In this document: positions 38,703 through 51,657 of the stretch, in pieces
Layout of the letters: each line of letters begins with the position of its first letter
How positions within the stretch are numbered: position 1 is the stretch's first letter
Assembly (NCBI GenBank): GCA_037176885.1
Contig: JAWWNJ010000006.1
Coordinates: 434,001 to 498,000, forward strand
Direction of reading: 5' to 3'
From: Favolaschia claudopus
Taxonomy: Eukaryota > Basidiomycota > Agaricomycetes > Agaricales > Mycenaceae
Length of the DNA stretch: 64,000 nucleotides
The notes under the pieces: generated by a model
Seen by the model: the letters and a program-made list of their open reading frames with translations, nothing else
Told to the model about the DNA's origin: nothing
Databases searched by the model: none
Translations under genes and position numbers: made by a program

Positions 38703-39848
38703 ATTGGTGGTAACAACTCGCATTCTCAGCCTCTTGCGACTCGAGGGACCCGGCTAGCACAAACCGACCAGCGTGTTGGATGTGATATGCCGTCCAGTGT
38801 GAGGAGGTGACTTGACAGCCGTTTGAAATTTGGACGCTTAGGCTTCGGGTACACTGAAACCGTGGCCGATCTTGTCGAAAATCCAGGATTTCAAGTCGGC
38901 AGAATGACTGAAGATAAACAGAATATAGGGAGCCGTGAGCGTACGAAGCCAAAACGAGCAAGTTAACACGATTCCAAACCCTCGGATTCGGTCTCAGCCG
39001 ATGTCCGTTAAGTAGTCTGTGAACAAGAGACGGCTTGCAGCTTTACCATTTCCACGTCTCTGGATCGTTCATATTTATAACGTCAGTGGGCATCCGACGG
39101 CATGGGTTGAACCGACACACCGGGGTGAAATTAGGTTGCTTGTTGTATTTTTGGGTTTGGGGAAGAAATGTGCGTTCAAGTTGGTCTGCCACTTATATTG
39201 CAGTATAGAAATGGGCTGTGTGGGCTAGGGACTAGTTCCTGCTCATTGAACTTCCTTTGCCAAAGTGGTGTGCAGTACTCCACAGCAAAAATTGGGACCG
39301 AAGACGGTGTTTCAGATAGAGCCACCAAAGGACAGTTGTCTTCCATCTGAAGTGATTCGAGATGCGAACGGTCCAATTGGCCAGTTAGTGGCGATTAACA
39401 CGTAAGACAGGAGCGCGAGAGATCTCTATGAATACTGCAATGCGTCAGATTCATAGTTCGGTACTTTGTTATTTTAGCAAGCTCTATTTTCGGCATAATT
39501 AGTTGAGAAAATTCCCATGAATGAGCCGCGCAGCAAAACGGAGCATACAGTGCGCATGGCCAGTCAAATAAAATCCATATTCAGAGACAACTCGGCGCAG
39601 CGCAAGACCTACATCTCCGCCAAAATCAGTTCAAAGCCAAATGAAAGATCAGTTCATACACGCACAAGTCGTTATTTGGTTCCATGGTATACCCTCCTGT
39701 TAATGGCTATTTGAGCGAGCCATCTCAGGCTGCCTTGGATCATAATGCTCGCACTCCGATAGGTTCTCTGAAAATGTGGAAAACCAATACCATTAACATT
39801 TAAGTTAAGAACACCCGGGTAAGCTTCCACCCGCATCTTCTCAGCATT
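38703..39848. other. Intergenic, upstream of the peroxidase gene
   Basis: It should hold the regulatory region of the peroxidase. Short open frames on both strands have no family features. No metal- or xenobiotic-response element was identified with confidence. Confidence 0.35.
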
Positions 39849-41309
39849 CTAAAAACCCTTCGTCTGTTCTCTGAGATATTCAATGACCTTACCCTCCAGC
39901 TCCCAATCCGATGCAGGCGGGCTCGCCTTGCCAATTTTACCCCACGGGACGAGATACTGAGGGTGATCAGCATTACATATATTATGGGACGCAAAGGCAT
40001 CTATCTACCTTTCCATTCATCTGTTCCTCGGAAGCGATCGTGGCTCCCCAAAGCTGCGTCAGTGCGCCCATCCTAAAACAGAGCAAAGACAACCAGCCGA
40101 TAGACTCAGTCAGAGTGGAGGTAGTTGAATATGAGAAGAACGCACGGCGCAGGAAAAGCTATCATGCTGACGATCCTCTGATACATCGTCCCGCCATGTC
40201 TGACGCAGAGTCATTCAATCAAGTATTCATCGGAGGCAAAATAAAAGCAATGCCATACCGCGTCAATTCAGTCCGAATCCCACCAGGATGGAGAGCACAC
40301 GAAACAATTGATTCGGGATATGTGCGGGCATAATAGTTTGAGACGAGGATGTTGCCAAGTTTGCTTTCACCGTAGAGGCGCCTAATCATCATGCATAAGC
40401 ACATTTGTAGTGAATGAGAAAATTTGACAGCACGGACCATGGACCCAGCCAGCTCCCAGCCGCTTTGACCCAAGCGTCGCGTTCCGGTCCGGCTCTCAAA
40501 CTGACGAAGTCAATTCCTCTGCTAGGCGCGAGTTCGTGTCCGAGCGAGGAGGTGTTTAGGATTCGTGCTCGGGTATTGGTTTCTTTGTGTGATTGAATGA
40601 GAGCAGGGAGCTGGGAGAGTTAATTCATGACTCGTGGTCATGATTGGAGAAGTAAATGACTGCACTAGGGACGCACCAGGAGTTCAGTGAACAAGAAATG
40701 CCCGATGCAATTAGTTCCGAATTCTGTCACAAAATGAACTCTAAGTCAAGGAGTTTGTTGAAATTCGGGATGGATGGTACGGACGCAGGTCGTGATTCTG
40801 TGCCGTGAGCATCTCCGGGGGTGAAAGCATTACGCCTCTAAGGTACGAAACAATATTCTTCAGTTACTTCAGGAAAGTCGAGAACATGACACAGACCCAT
40901 TATTAAACAATAAATCCAGCCTATTTTCCCTGCTCAAGAACTCTTCTGCAGCCTTCCGCACACTCGGCAAGTCCGCCAGATCGAGCTCGAGGAAAATTGC
41001 AGTCTTCCCTAGCGTCTCTTGTTGGAGACGTTGTATTGCAGCCTTGGCTTTCTCTTCAGACCGTGCCGCGAGGTAGACCTTCGCGTTCTTAAGGAGTAGC
41101 TGCTTGACGGTGTGGTAGCCGATACCGGTGTTTCCGCCTGTGACGAGCGCGATCTGCGATATTCCGAGGTAAATTCAAGTCGAAGACAGCGGCAAGAGTT
41201 GAAGACTCGGAGAAGGTGACAAACGGTCACAAACCTTGCCAGTCAGATCGGGCATATCACGCTCGGGGCGAAAGCTCGGAGGCCAGAGGTACGAGATTAT
41301 GCCTCCCAT
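39849..41309 (-). CDS. Short-chain dehydrogenase/reductase, tandem copy 2
   Basis: This NAD(P)-dependent oxidoreductase resembles fungal retinol-dehydrogenase/WWOX-like SDRs. The start at 41309 reads MGGIISYLWPPSFRPERDMP, then a first exon end at LTGK. The cofactor motif TGGNTGIG follows after the intron. The catalytic Y-x-x-x-K is in [31 protein letters not shown] follows, and the C-terminus is YLREQTKGF with the stop at 39849. Exon borders and sequence follow copy 1 (41551-42997), so the two arose by tandem duplication. Both are about 310-330 residues. The N-terminal hydrophobic stretch may associate with membranes. The substrate cannot be deduced. Confidence 0.82.
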
Positions 41310-41550
41310 AAACCAAAGCAGCCGCGAATTTCAACCCTCCGAGAGATCGAAGTTAAGAACAAGAAAACAAGCCACGTCATGAGCGTGGGGAATCTCGACA
41401 CGCTCACGTGATGCGCATATTCGTTTGTCGCGTCAAACAAACACGAAATATTGTGTGGCCATTGATTGCTATTGCCAATACATATGCGGTAATTATATCT
41501 GAAATTGAATAGACTCCAGTGAAAAGAACCCAGAGAAAAATCTATCTGAA

Positions 41551-42997
41551 CTAGAAGCCTTTCGTCTCATCCCTCAACCATGCCATCACTTTATCCTCCA
41601 ACTCCCGATCTGACGCCTGCGCGCTAGCTTTGCCGACCTTGCCCCAAGGAACGAGGTACTACGTCAGGGACAGTCAAAATCAGTTTCTGTTGAATTTCCT
41701 GTAGAGTGAAGATGCACCTGTCCGTTGACCTCTTCCTCCTTGGCAGTCGCGCCCCAAAGTTGTGTCAAGGGGCCCATCCTGATCATAAGAAGAGTCGAAT
41801 AGAGGGTGAATACTGACACACGGTTCATATCGTTGGACGTACCAGGTAGGATATTGAATGAGATTGCCAAGCATGTGTATCATTGAGCCACCGTGCCTAA
41901 GCAGATGATCACAGAATCAACAACCAGAAGCTTTGTTTCGAGCAGGAAGAAAAAAAAGAATCAAAGGAAAGCTTGCCTACCTGCCCAACTCCGATTTAAT
42001 GCCGCCAGGATGGACCGCGCATGAGACGATGGATTCAGGGTACGTCCGGGCAAAGTAGTTCGAGACGAGGATGTTTCCGAGTTTGCTTTGGCCGTATAAG
42101 CGCCTGGTGGAGTCGAATGAGAAATTGTAGCGAAAACCGGTGTTAAGAAAAACAGTTACGCACCAGGGACCTAGAGTGCTTCCAGCCTGCTTCACCCAAG
42201 CATCGCGCTTCGGGCCAGGTTTGAGGTTATCAAACTCGATGCCGCCGCTGGGGGCGAGAGTGTGTCCGATGGAGGTGGTGTGCATGATGCGTGCGCGGAT
42301 GTTGGTTTGGGCGTGGGATTGGATGAGGGCGGGGAGCTATGAAAGAAGAGATTAGAGGGCCGTTGGGTGGGGAGGGAGGTTGACCCACCAGGAGTTCGGT
42401 GAAGAAGTAGTGTCCAATACAGTTGGTTCCGAATTCTGGCAAATTTCTAGATGCAAGGTTTTTCAAGGAGAGGAGGGACGAACGAAGATCATAGTTCTGT
42501 GCTGTGAGCATATCGGGAGGTGATATCATGACGCCTCTGCGAAAGAAAAAAAAAAGGAAAAAAGGATGTGATCGTGAAACGCGCACTAGATCGTCGGAAA
42601 CGGATGAACTCACCCATTGTTGAAGAGTAAATCAAGCCTCGACTCCTTCGCCAAAAACTCCTCCGCAGCTTTTCTTACACTCGGCAAATCCGCGAGGTCA
42701 AGTTTCAGGAAAATCGCAGTCTTTCCTTTCGTCTCGTCTTTCAGTTGCTGAATGGCCGCTGCCGCCTTGTCTGGAGACCGAGAAGCGAGGTAGACTTTGG
42801 CATTTTTGAGGAGGAGGTGTTTGACGGTTTGGTAGCCGATGCCGGTGTTTCCCCCCGTGACGAGGGCGATCTGCGAAGGATAGAATCAAGACAAAAATAA
42901 GTGCGATGAGAAGAGTAAGTACCTTCCCAGTGAGATCGGGCATGTCGCGTTCGGGCTTGAACTTTGGTGGCGAGACATAAGAGAGTAAAGTTGCCAT
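41551..42997 (-). CDS. Short-chain dehydrogenase/reductase, tandem copy 1
   Basis: The start at 42997 reads [20 protein letters not shown]. After the first intron come [28 protein letters not shown] and [24 protein letters not shown] and IMHTTSIGH (catalytic Ser region) follow. The active-site Y-x-x-x-K is in [18 protein letters not shown], with [13 protein letters not shown] after it. The C-terminus WLRDETKGF ends at 41551. All SDR motifs are present, so it should be active. It lies 241 bp upstream of copy 2 in the same orientation. Confidence 0.84.
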
Positions 42998-43599
42998 CAG
43001 GTCTTCGAAAGGAATTGAACGGGAAGCTCAAACAGGACCAGGAGGCGAAAATACCAGGAGAGAAAGAAATCCAGACTAAATACCCTTGGTGTCCAGCTGG
43101 CTGACGCGTCGACGAGCTAGGCGGCATGATGATGAGTCAAAATATTTACCAAAGCGTCCGCGTTTGAACGGCCGTGCGTAATACTACCCACCTACCGGCC
43201 TGGAGCTTGGCGAGAGTACAGTGTACCCGGTCACTGAAAAAGAGTTATGTTGGAACTTTGGAGGTTTGTTTTTGAGTGTGGCAGACGCGCATCGAAGTGC
43301 AGAACAAGCCACATTGTGACTGTGACCTCGGTGCCGCGAATTTCGAAATGTCGCGATCACATGATGTGGTGGCGTAATTCAATAGCGATCCGGGGTCACG
43401 AGCCGCCCAGTTCAAATCCGGGCATCTCGGCCATGTTGAGTACGTCTATTTCACAAGTATTGATTTACGATAGCGAATTTCTAAAGCTACATTTGTATGG
43501 GTCTAGTGTACTATGCTATGCCGTGGCTTTCTAATGACCCTTCCCCGTTGCGTGCGATTTCGTGATACTTCGTTATTTGCTGCTGGGTTGAGGAGTATG
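42998..43599. other. Intergenic between SDR copy 1 and the MFS gene
   Basis: It is upstream of SDR copy 1 and downstream of the MFS gene. A tRNA-like B-box (AGTTCAAATCC near 43409) was checked, but no acceptor stem is present. No gene is supported. Confidence 0.4.
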
Positions 43600-45731
43600 C
43601 TAAACCTGAGCCTTCTCCGCGTCCGCACGCTCCCGTGCAATCTCCTCGGCAATTTCCAAATCCTTACAAGGCGCGTATTTGCTTCTTGATCGAATTTGCG
43701 GGCCGTATCGGTAGAATAGGAAGGGAGAGGGTGCGAGGAGAATGCCGATACCGCCGAGAAGAGTTGCAGCATAGTTGACGCCGAGCTATGGACGAGCATG
43801 AGATGGATCGATAGTATGTAATCGTCTAAATACCTTGTGAAACATCTGCACCGTAAAGAGCGGGAACGCAGCTGCCACCAGCGAACGTACAAAGGTATTG
43901 GCCGCGAGCGCTGTTGCAGTGTGCATTCTGTAGCAGCGCGAGTGTCAGAAAACTGAACTTGGAACCGAGCGCTGGAGACTCACAAGTAAGTATCAATCAT
44001 ATAGCTGATAAAGCTAATGAAGATCGAGCTGATGCTCATCCCAACCAAAATTGTGCTGAGCCCCGGCACGTACCAGGGCACGCTAGGATACTGCCCCGTC
44101 CATCCCAACCAGAAGATAGCAATTGGGAACGAGCAACCGCCAACCATACCAGCTAACAGGCGCTCCTCCGGTGGAGGAAAACCACGCCAAGTTTTAATTA
44201 ACTGGGGAAAATGCCTCGAAAGACGGTCATTGAGGAAAGCACCGAAGGAGGTTCCGATGCCGATGCCGATGAAGATGAGGCCGGTCTGCGAGAGTGTGAA
44301 GCCACGCTTTTCCGCGAAAATTATTGGGATGGTTTCGAATACTATAGAGGATTGTGGTCATTAAAGTTGAACAGCAGAGACGAAGGGACGTACGACAGTA
44401 GAGAACGCCGTAGATCAGAGACAGATAGAGGGTGACGAGTACTAAAATTGGTTCACCCGCAAGCATCTTGAAGGGGCGGAATAGTGTCCGATCGATGGTA
44501 GCCTTCACCGACCAATCATTTGTTTCGTGGGATGCAAAGAGGTGGGAAACGCTTGCAGGATCGGCCTTTCGTTTGGCTTTCAGCTGTATGAAGGCGTTAG
44601 AAGACTGACAATTCTGAACATACAGAAACCCAACCTTCTTCAGAAGAAGAACGGGCGCGTACGTCTCCGGCAGAGCTACGATCACGATAAGAGTACACGT
44701 CCCGGCGAATATCATCATGACCCAGAAAACCCATCGCCAGTCCACACCGCTTTCGACCATACTGTAGAAAAGCAATGCGAAGGTGAGACAGAACAATGAT
44801 AGAGATATTGATGAAAACATACAATCCAGCGACAATGGGTCCCAGAACTATAAATATTCCGATGAGTACCATGGATCCAAAGAAAGAAGCAAGGACGTAC
44901 CTGGTCCGAGAAAGACGCTAGCAGAGAACAAGCTCGTCGCCGTTCCTCGTACATCTGCGTCCCAGATATCGGCGATCAGGCCTGGGTGGTGAACCGTGTC
45001 AGCGACTGGGCCGCACCGATATGAACAGAGCTTTGAACATACCTCCGGCATTGACCAAAGGTCCCACGGCGAAGAATCCATCCAAGAGCCGGGTGATCAG
45101 TAATGTTTCTATATTCTGCGCCAGAGCTTGGCCGAGATGGAATATAGTGTAAAACGACATGGTGATGATGAAGATTGGTCTTCGGCCAACGAGTTCACTT
45201 CCGGGGCCCCAGACCAACGGCTTCACGGAGAATTAATAAGACAAAGTATGGGCGGAAGAGTAGAGCAGACGTACCCCAAAGACATATCCTACAAGAAATA
45301 CACTGGTTATGAGATAGGAAACCTCAGCGGAAATGTGGAGTTCCTCTCGTATAGGGATTGTCGCAGAGCTAGGCGCGGATGAAGCGAATGTACTGTCTCT
45401 AAATGTCAGTATCGGAGGAAAAGAATGACGATGCAATGCTCACACATTCACTGTACTCAAAACGCCGATGAAAGTGATTAGCCACTTCCTGCCCACAGAC
45501 CAATTCTTCGGGTTCTCCGGGTCGTCTGGCCCATCCCAGGTAATTTCTTCGCTCAGAGGCGTCCCAGGTTTCGGCGGCGGAGAGAGAGATTCACGACGAG
45601 GATTGAAGTGGATATCATCTTCTGTGTCGTGAATGGAGTGCCGCGGCACTGGCGATGCCAGATGCGGTGTCCTGTCTTCGTGCTCCAAGTCATGTAGCGT
45701 GAACGACGAGCGAGACGCTGAGGAAGTCATA
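43600..45731 (-). CDS. MFS transporter, DHA1-type drug/polyamine exporter
   Basis: This is a plasma-membrane proton antiporter of the TPO1/FLR1-like group. The start at 45731 gives a long hydrophilic N-terminus, followed by the family signature WDGPDDPENPKNW just before TM1. Helices follow through SYLITSVFLVGYVFGPLVWG and GSELVGRRPIF (the motif-A region), LLITRLLDGFFAVGPLVNAGG and ASVFLGPVLGPIVAGF (the motif-C antiporter signature). ALPETYAPVLL ends the first half. The second half starts after a loop of about 50 residues (RPFKMLAGEPILVLVTLYLS). The end is AEEIARERADAEKAQV, with TAG at 43600. Twelve helices are expected. There are about eight short introns. The substrate cannot be named. The nearby SDRs and epoxide hydrolase could be part of detoxification, but no co-regulation is shown. 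Confidence 0.85.
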
Positions 45732-47657
45732 GACGAGGAAGGGGGAAAGATCGGTAAAAATTCCTGAGTAAGTTGGGCAATAAGTAGGTTGCATGTGCCA
45801 CTCACCCTTACGGGCCTAACCAATCCTTTGAGCCTCGCAAGTGCCTCGGAATCGGAATATGGATATTTCATTAGCCGGACGGAGAGTATCCGATCATGCG
45901 TGAAATGACAAACCAAGACAAGACAAATTGAAGGCGAAACACCTTCAGAGCCCTGAAGGTCTTGAACTTGCGGACACAGCGTAGATCTTGCTGTGGATCC
46001 ATTCACGTCCGCCCAACGTCGAAGGCGCGCAAAATTGGGATGATCATCGATAGCCGACTTCCATGGCGGCCACGGCCACAATTTGCCACGACTCAGTAAA
46101 GCTCAGTAATGCGACGAAGTGACGAAATTTCCGACACGCAGGCGTCCGCGCCCGGACGCACTGTTCTAAGCGGAGCTGACGTAGCTTGCGCCCCGCCTAA
46201 CCGACTCGATAAACTTGAGGCTTTAATTCTTATCCGGAAAATCGGATCCGACGATAAGCCGCTAGGGAACGGTGTGAGCCGTTTCGACCGCGCACAGTTC
46301 TGAGAGCAGCGGCTGAAATGTGTGCGGGAATATGTGGCAGAGCGGACCGAATATGAATATTGCGATTAGGAAGTTGAAGTCGGCCAAAAATAGGTGTCTT
46401 CAGACCATGACCGCAGGCTAGAACGATAAACCCGAGAGTCTTGGATCTCAGAGTGGTTCAGAGATTTTGTAGGACGGCCTGCTGATGTAGCTTCAGGCTC
46501 TCGCCTACTCGTTCTTGCCCAGTCCGTTTTGAGTCCGTTCATGCATTTGAACCACGGAAGATTGAAATCAGTTTTTGAGAGTGTGGAGATCCGGAGTCTC
46601 TCGTTGCTGCGCAGGGGTAGATTAGCAAGCCGATGTTATGAGCTGGAGAGGTTTGAAAAATTGGATGACTGAGGAGGATGAGTGCGGCGTGTGAATGCAG
46701 TACGGCAGTGATGAGATATGTGATCCGTGATGAGCGGACGTCGCTTGCTCTGAACCATTGGCACCGTCTTGACCAGTTTGTTCAAAGGGCAAAGCCGCAA
46801 GAACTGAATCTCGGGTCATCAGTTTCTTTTACGGAGCTTGATCAGGTGTGCACTTCCGAGTCGAGGAATACCAACGAAAATCTACTTACTTGGTTACTAA
46901 ATACTTATGCGAGGTTGACGTCAGGCTTCGAACTTCTCTTTGCGACGAAGTTTGCGTTGGTTGTACAAATCAGGAACGTTAGCGGAGGGTTGTGCACTGT
47001 TCTGCCCACGAATCCCTTTTTGCTGAACCCCATGCCGGGCAAATGCCTTCGCTCAAATTATCAAACAATTTGCTCATGCAACGAATTCGACGAAAAAGAG
47101 ACGAAGACTCAGACTTTTCAATTTACGTTTCGTGCAAGTCCCAGTATCTATCCCTATTCGATCTGAGAAGGAGTGACAGATCGCTTGTGTGAAGGCGGGG
47201 AGTCTTCCGAGGACGAAGGTGAGTCGAGTTTTCATGAGGAGAGCCTCTCGATAATATTTATCATTTTTGGAACTTAGGAGAAGGGAAATATTCGGTGCGG
47301 TTGAATCTTCTGTGCTTCTGTTATCGGAAAGGCTGATTTCAAAATCTAGGCGCAAAGCCGTAGAAGATGAACATGGGGTCAAGCTTGCGCAGATATACGC
47401 TTACTTGGTTGAGGAAAGCTGCAGTCTATGCTGTAGAATGATATTGGCTAAGAGACGATCCATTTATATTCACTCAAAGAGACCCTCTGCTTAGTTTCAA
47501 GTCCCTCTATCGATCAGAGTCCCGCCGGTCATAATTCGAAGCTGTTCGAGTTCCAAGAAATCGGATTCAAGGATAGACTACAGTAATAGTAAGCTACAAA
47601 AAGTCCATTTCATTACAGAATGAGTTCGCAAGTAAGCGAATGAATGAGTGAAATGAA
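45732..47657. other. Intergenic, 1.9 kb, no gene recognised
   Basis: It holds the MFS promoter at the left and the 3' end of the Egh16-like gene at the right. The plus-strand frames at 46678-47166 and 47267-47494 are open but show no domain and no splice support. Confidence 0.4.
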
Positions 47658-49042
47658 TCACTGGCTATCAAGCCAGTAGCCAGCCCTCCTCCCCGCAACC
47701 CTAGAGTCAATATAACGCTTCTTCATCGGAACGGAAGCCTCCCTCGCAGCCTTTCCGGCACCGCCAATCCCGAGTCCAGACAAAAAGTCACCGAGACGGT
47801 TCCCGCCGGCTTTCGTCGCCTTGGTCGCGGTGGTGCCGGTGGCAGCTCCAACTGCAGCCCCAGTTCCGGCAGCTCCAGTTGTGGCGGCTCCAGTTCCGGC
47901 TGCTCCAGTTGTGACGGCACCAGCACCAGCAGCATCTTCCGGCGCCTCGGTATCAGCGCTATCGAAAGCAAGTCAGAATTGAGTTCAATGGGCAATAACC
48001 TAGTGTGACAACGCACTCAGAGTCTGCCGCCCCGTCTATAGGAGTACTATCAAAACGCTCGTCGTTTAGATGGTGATATTAGAATGGAAGATAACACGGA
48101 GACTCACGCAGTGGCGTTCCCGGCCGCTGCAGCACCTTCACCTTGAGCAACAGCGACGCAGGAGCCGAACGGACCGACGGGGTTGCGGCAGCGCATGATG
48201 CATGCGTCGCCTCCTGGGCCGGCGGTGCATGCCATTCCGCTGTGAAGCAAAAAAGAAACAACGTGAGAGGTGTGAAATATAAGACGCAGGGAGTGGACGT
48301 ACGCAGGCATTTGCGCGACGAGGGCAAAGTCGGTCGCTTTGGCGCGAGAGCGGCCGCGGGTGCCGGGGACTTGTTGGGTGACTTGGGCGGGTTGGAAGGT
48401 GTTTCCGCCGTCTCCAGAGACGTCGCAGGTGTAAGGACTAGAGAGAGAGAGAAAGAGGAAGAGAAATCAGAATCAAAGACCTGATCCGGGATAGAGTTAA
48501 CATAAAAGAACGTACCCAGCGCCATCGCCATTGATCTGGTGCAGAGTCATCGTGACTGAACCATCGGCTCCAGCTGTAGGAAGGCCAGCTTGAGAGGCGG
48601 CTAAAGGAATTTAGATGAGATGCAAAAACAATTCCCTTGAAACCTTTTGAAAACGAACCGGCAAGTTGTGTAGCGACGTCGTTGTTGCCTCCCGCAAGAG
48701 TGCGGCCGCAGGCGCCGGTTTTGCCTGAGGCGATGTCGCGGTCTTTGATGATGCTCGTGTCTTGCTGGAAAGGGTTCCGCTTGGTGCCGTCTCGAGGGGT
48801 GGATGCGATGATTCCTGTAAACGGCATGTCAGTGATGCAAAGGTAACGAAAAAAGAATTGTGGTCATACCAAAGCCAGCAGCCTTGACGCCGTTAGCACC
48901 AGCCACGCTGGTCACAGTGCCTGTCGACGACGAAATCAGACGAGCGTATGGACGCGGCGCGAGAAAACATACCGTGTGCATGAACACTGAAAAAGGTCGA
49001 TGAAGAGAGGGCAGCGAGAACGACGAGGGTCTTGAAGAACAT
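47658..49042 (-). CDS. Egh16-like secreted protein
   Basis: The family (Egh16/GAS1-like, PF11327 by recollection) was first noted in plant pathogens, where members appear during penetration; saprotrophs carry it too. The start at 49042 gives a signal peptide (MFFKTLVVLAALSSSTFF) ending before HAHG. The conserved family run follows: TSVAGANGVKA, FGIIASTPRDGTKRNPFQQD, GACGRTLAGGNND. Later blocks are [35 protein letters not shown], and ACTAGPGGDACIMRCRNPVG with FGSCVAV. About 90 residues of low-complexity Ala/Gly/Thr sequence then form a tail (AAGTGAAVGAATGTTATKATK), ending RRAGYWLDSQ at 47658. Roughly eight Cys lie in the core, fitting an extracellular disulfide-bonded protein. Enzymatic activity is not known for the family. 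Confidence 0.83.
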
Positions 49043-49278
49043 GGTGTCTAGCACAAGAAGAACGCTGTTGGAAGTGTTGAAGAAAGCTATTCAAGTTTGG
49101 GTGGCTAGCACAAGTGCGGGGAAGAGGTTCCTGCCTGAAGTCGTATAATCAGAACTTCACCACAAGTTCAAGCAGCGAGGGAGAACATACTCGAAAGAAG
49201 CGAAGAGAAAGGGGTCTGTGCCCGACGGTGTGTGAAAGGAAGAGAGGTGGCTGGAGGAAAGTCAGCGTTTTGGGTCGC

Positions 49279-49288
49279 CTTTTATACC
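49279..49288 (-). promoter_or_regulatory. Probable TATA box of the Egh16-like gene
   Basis: On the minus strand GGTATAAAAGG lies about 240 bases before the ATG. The distance suggests a leader of around 200 bases, possibly with an intron. Confidence 0.4.
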
Positions 49289-51657
49289 TCGACGATACAA
49301 TAAGCAGATCAGGCATCGAAGTCATGGGTGCATTGGCTGATCGAGGAAACTAAGGAGATGGTATTGAGAAGGCGCCAAGACGGAGTGGTTTCGAGGGCGA
49401 GGATGCGTTCATGAACGGCAAATGAAGGGCGTCTGGCATGTATCGTTGAGGCTTTTCAGCTACAAGGGTGAAGCGTTGGAGAGGAGTGACGTGCACCGCC
49501 TGGTTGCCAAGCTTCTGCAATGAACTTGGTTGAGACGATAGCACCCTGACCTTCGAAAGACTGCACCCGGTAAAGAATGAGGCAGCTGTCATTTTCTCGA
49601 ATATACTCCCGCGCCGGAAACTGTTTCCAAGGTCCGTTCTCGAAATTTCCATACATTCTCATTCTGACCCTCTTCGGCGCTCGATCAAGGGTGGATTAAA
49701 ATAGGCTGGCCGCAAAAGAGCAGGGTATAATGGAGGAGTTCTCAAAGAAATCTGACCCAGAAATCAAGCTATTGAAGCTCAGCGATGTAGACAGTTAGAG
49801 ACGCTGAAAGCACGAACGCAGAATTGATACCTTTATTGGGTGCTGTTGGAATGACGTCGAACTTGAAGCTCAACACCATCCGAGGTCGCAGATAATAATC
49901 GACTGTACTACGGCAAACTGAATATCAGAATATGTGAGGCTATGCGAGGAGAACGTGCTGCTTACTTTCATTCTCATTTCTACGGCGACCTGGCCGCGAC
50001 CAAGGTCACGGCGGGCTATATGACGAAGTGCAGGGTCAGATCCTTGGGATAGGGAATAGGGATATTACGAGCTTTGTTGCTACTCGGCTGCCTGCAGCTG
50101 AGGTTGCCGCCGTACGAGAGTCGTACGAGTCGGACTCTCTGGCAACCCACCCCGGCCACCCGGTAGCCGCCGAATTCAAGCCGAATTCCGTAGTTGAATC
50201 GTTGAAAGAATGCTATCCTTCTCAGGCTTCTGATACTATAGCCAGGTTCCGTCGCCTCGGAAGTAGTTCAACTTGCTGCACTACTTAGTACTGGCCCGCG
50301 ACGGTCGATGGAGGTGCGGAACAGTGGCGCGCTGCTCACGTAACACATTCCCACCGCCAGTCTGTCACATTGTGACTGTCACCCCGCCACCACTCTCCCT
50401 CATCGTCCACCACGACGCTGATGACTTGTCCCCCAGGATGCCCCTCCGCGAGTCGCTACGCCTTGAGCTAACTACTTATACCATTCTCCGCTCGCCTCCT
50501 TGACACCGTCCTTATTGCTCGTTTCCCCCGCCCGGCGCCTCGGCGCCTAGGCGCCTCCGAGTCGTACTTATTTCATTCCTCTATCAGCTGCCTAGTGCTG
50601 CCTCGTATACCTTCAACCTCCACAATAGCATCCTCCAGCTGTATGTACCACTCTTGCATTGACGATACCTGACCCCTTCACACTATAATGAATCCTGGAT
50701 TCTTCCACCATGTCGTCGCTCCTCTCACATATCCCTTCCTCATCTTGCTCTTTGTCTCCGCATCCGTGCCGCCCTGGTCACCAAGCACGCCACCCAAGAT
50801 GCCACACCGACGTGTTCTAATTCTTTTCGGCCAGCCGCTGCCCAGCACAGTCTTTTTCCCCGGCTCCCTCCCATGGACACCACGCCACCTACCATCTACG
50901 GTATCAAGCATTTCGCTTCATCGTCTTCTCCGCTTTCGTGTACACGGGCCGGCGGAGCTGGAGGCATGAGGGGGGGATGGGAAGCGAGCGTTAATAACGA
51001 TCTTCCAAGGAGCAACGAGCGGAGAGAGCAGGATTGATAGATGGTAGAGGAAGCTGGGTGTATTCGCGCCGGCGTTCCGCTGCGTTTATCCTGTTGCACA
51101 GGCGGCGTACATACGTGTATGGGTATAGTGCTTTTGCGCGCGGGGAAAGTCGCGGTGCGCACGGCGACGGGCAGCAAACGCGCGGACTGCAATACACCCG
51201 ATGCAAAACGAGGGCAGGATGGGAGGCGCAGCTAATCCTGGTCTTCTCCCCGCGCTTCTGTTGAAGATGTTTGCTTGTAGCAGCGGCTAGGCCACCCCTT
51301 CGTGTGGGATCAATCGCCGTTCCTACGCTTTCCAGTACAAGCTGCCACCGCCCAGTAGTGTCGAGGTAAAGTGGAAACCTTCTTCTCAACCGGATTATTA
51401 CATACACATATCGGACGTACAGTGTGAGAGCCCCAGGAACACACGGACTTCGACGGTAAACTCATGTTTGACCAGCAAACCTTCCTGAGAACCTCGCATT
51501 GCAGATTCACAAATGTTCATGCATCATTAGTGACCTTTCCAATCCAGAAACCCTCCGCCACAGGTTTAGGCGCCTCAATTTACTGTCTGGACTGCCTCGG
51601 CCTGTACGTAGACCGCTGAAGCTGGATAAGTTTTCGCGCTCGCATGCAACCCGGTAA
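49289..51657. other. Intergenic, 2.4 kb, no gene recognised
   Basis: Several open frames exist (50028-50288, 50688-50969 on the plus strand), but none has a domain or a second exon. The stretch near 50530-50560 has three GGCGCC units in a row. The 50688 frame starts with a hydrophobic segment (APLTYPFLILLFVSASV) that could be a signal or membrane helix, but nothing downstream supports a gene. Confidence 0.35.

Noticed and set aside
43340..43440. tRNA-like sequence with B box AGTTCAAATCC and an A-box-like TGGCGTAATT
   Set aside because: The bases that should form the acceptor stem do not pair, and no anticodon stem is clear, so a tRNA gene is not supported.
46678..47166. Plus-strand frame of 162 codons
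   Set aside because: It has no recognisable domain, signal peptide or splice partner; the composition looks like random open sequence.
39849..49042. Secondary-metabolite cluster suggested by two SDRs, an MFS exporter and a secreted protein
   Set aside because: No polyketide synthase, NRPS, terpene synthase, P450 or other core enzyme occurs in or next to this stretch.
50028..50969. Plus-strand frames with a possible hydrophobic start
   Set aside because: A single hydrophobic stretch without downstream exons or family features is not enough for a gene call.
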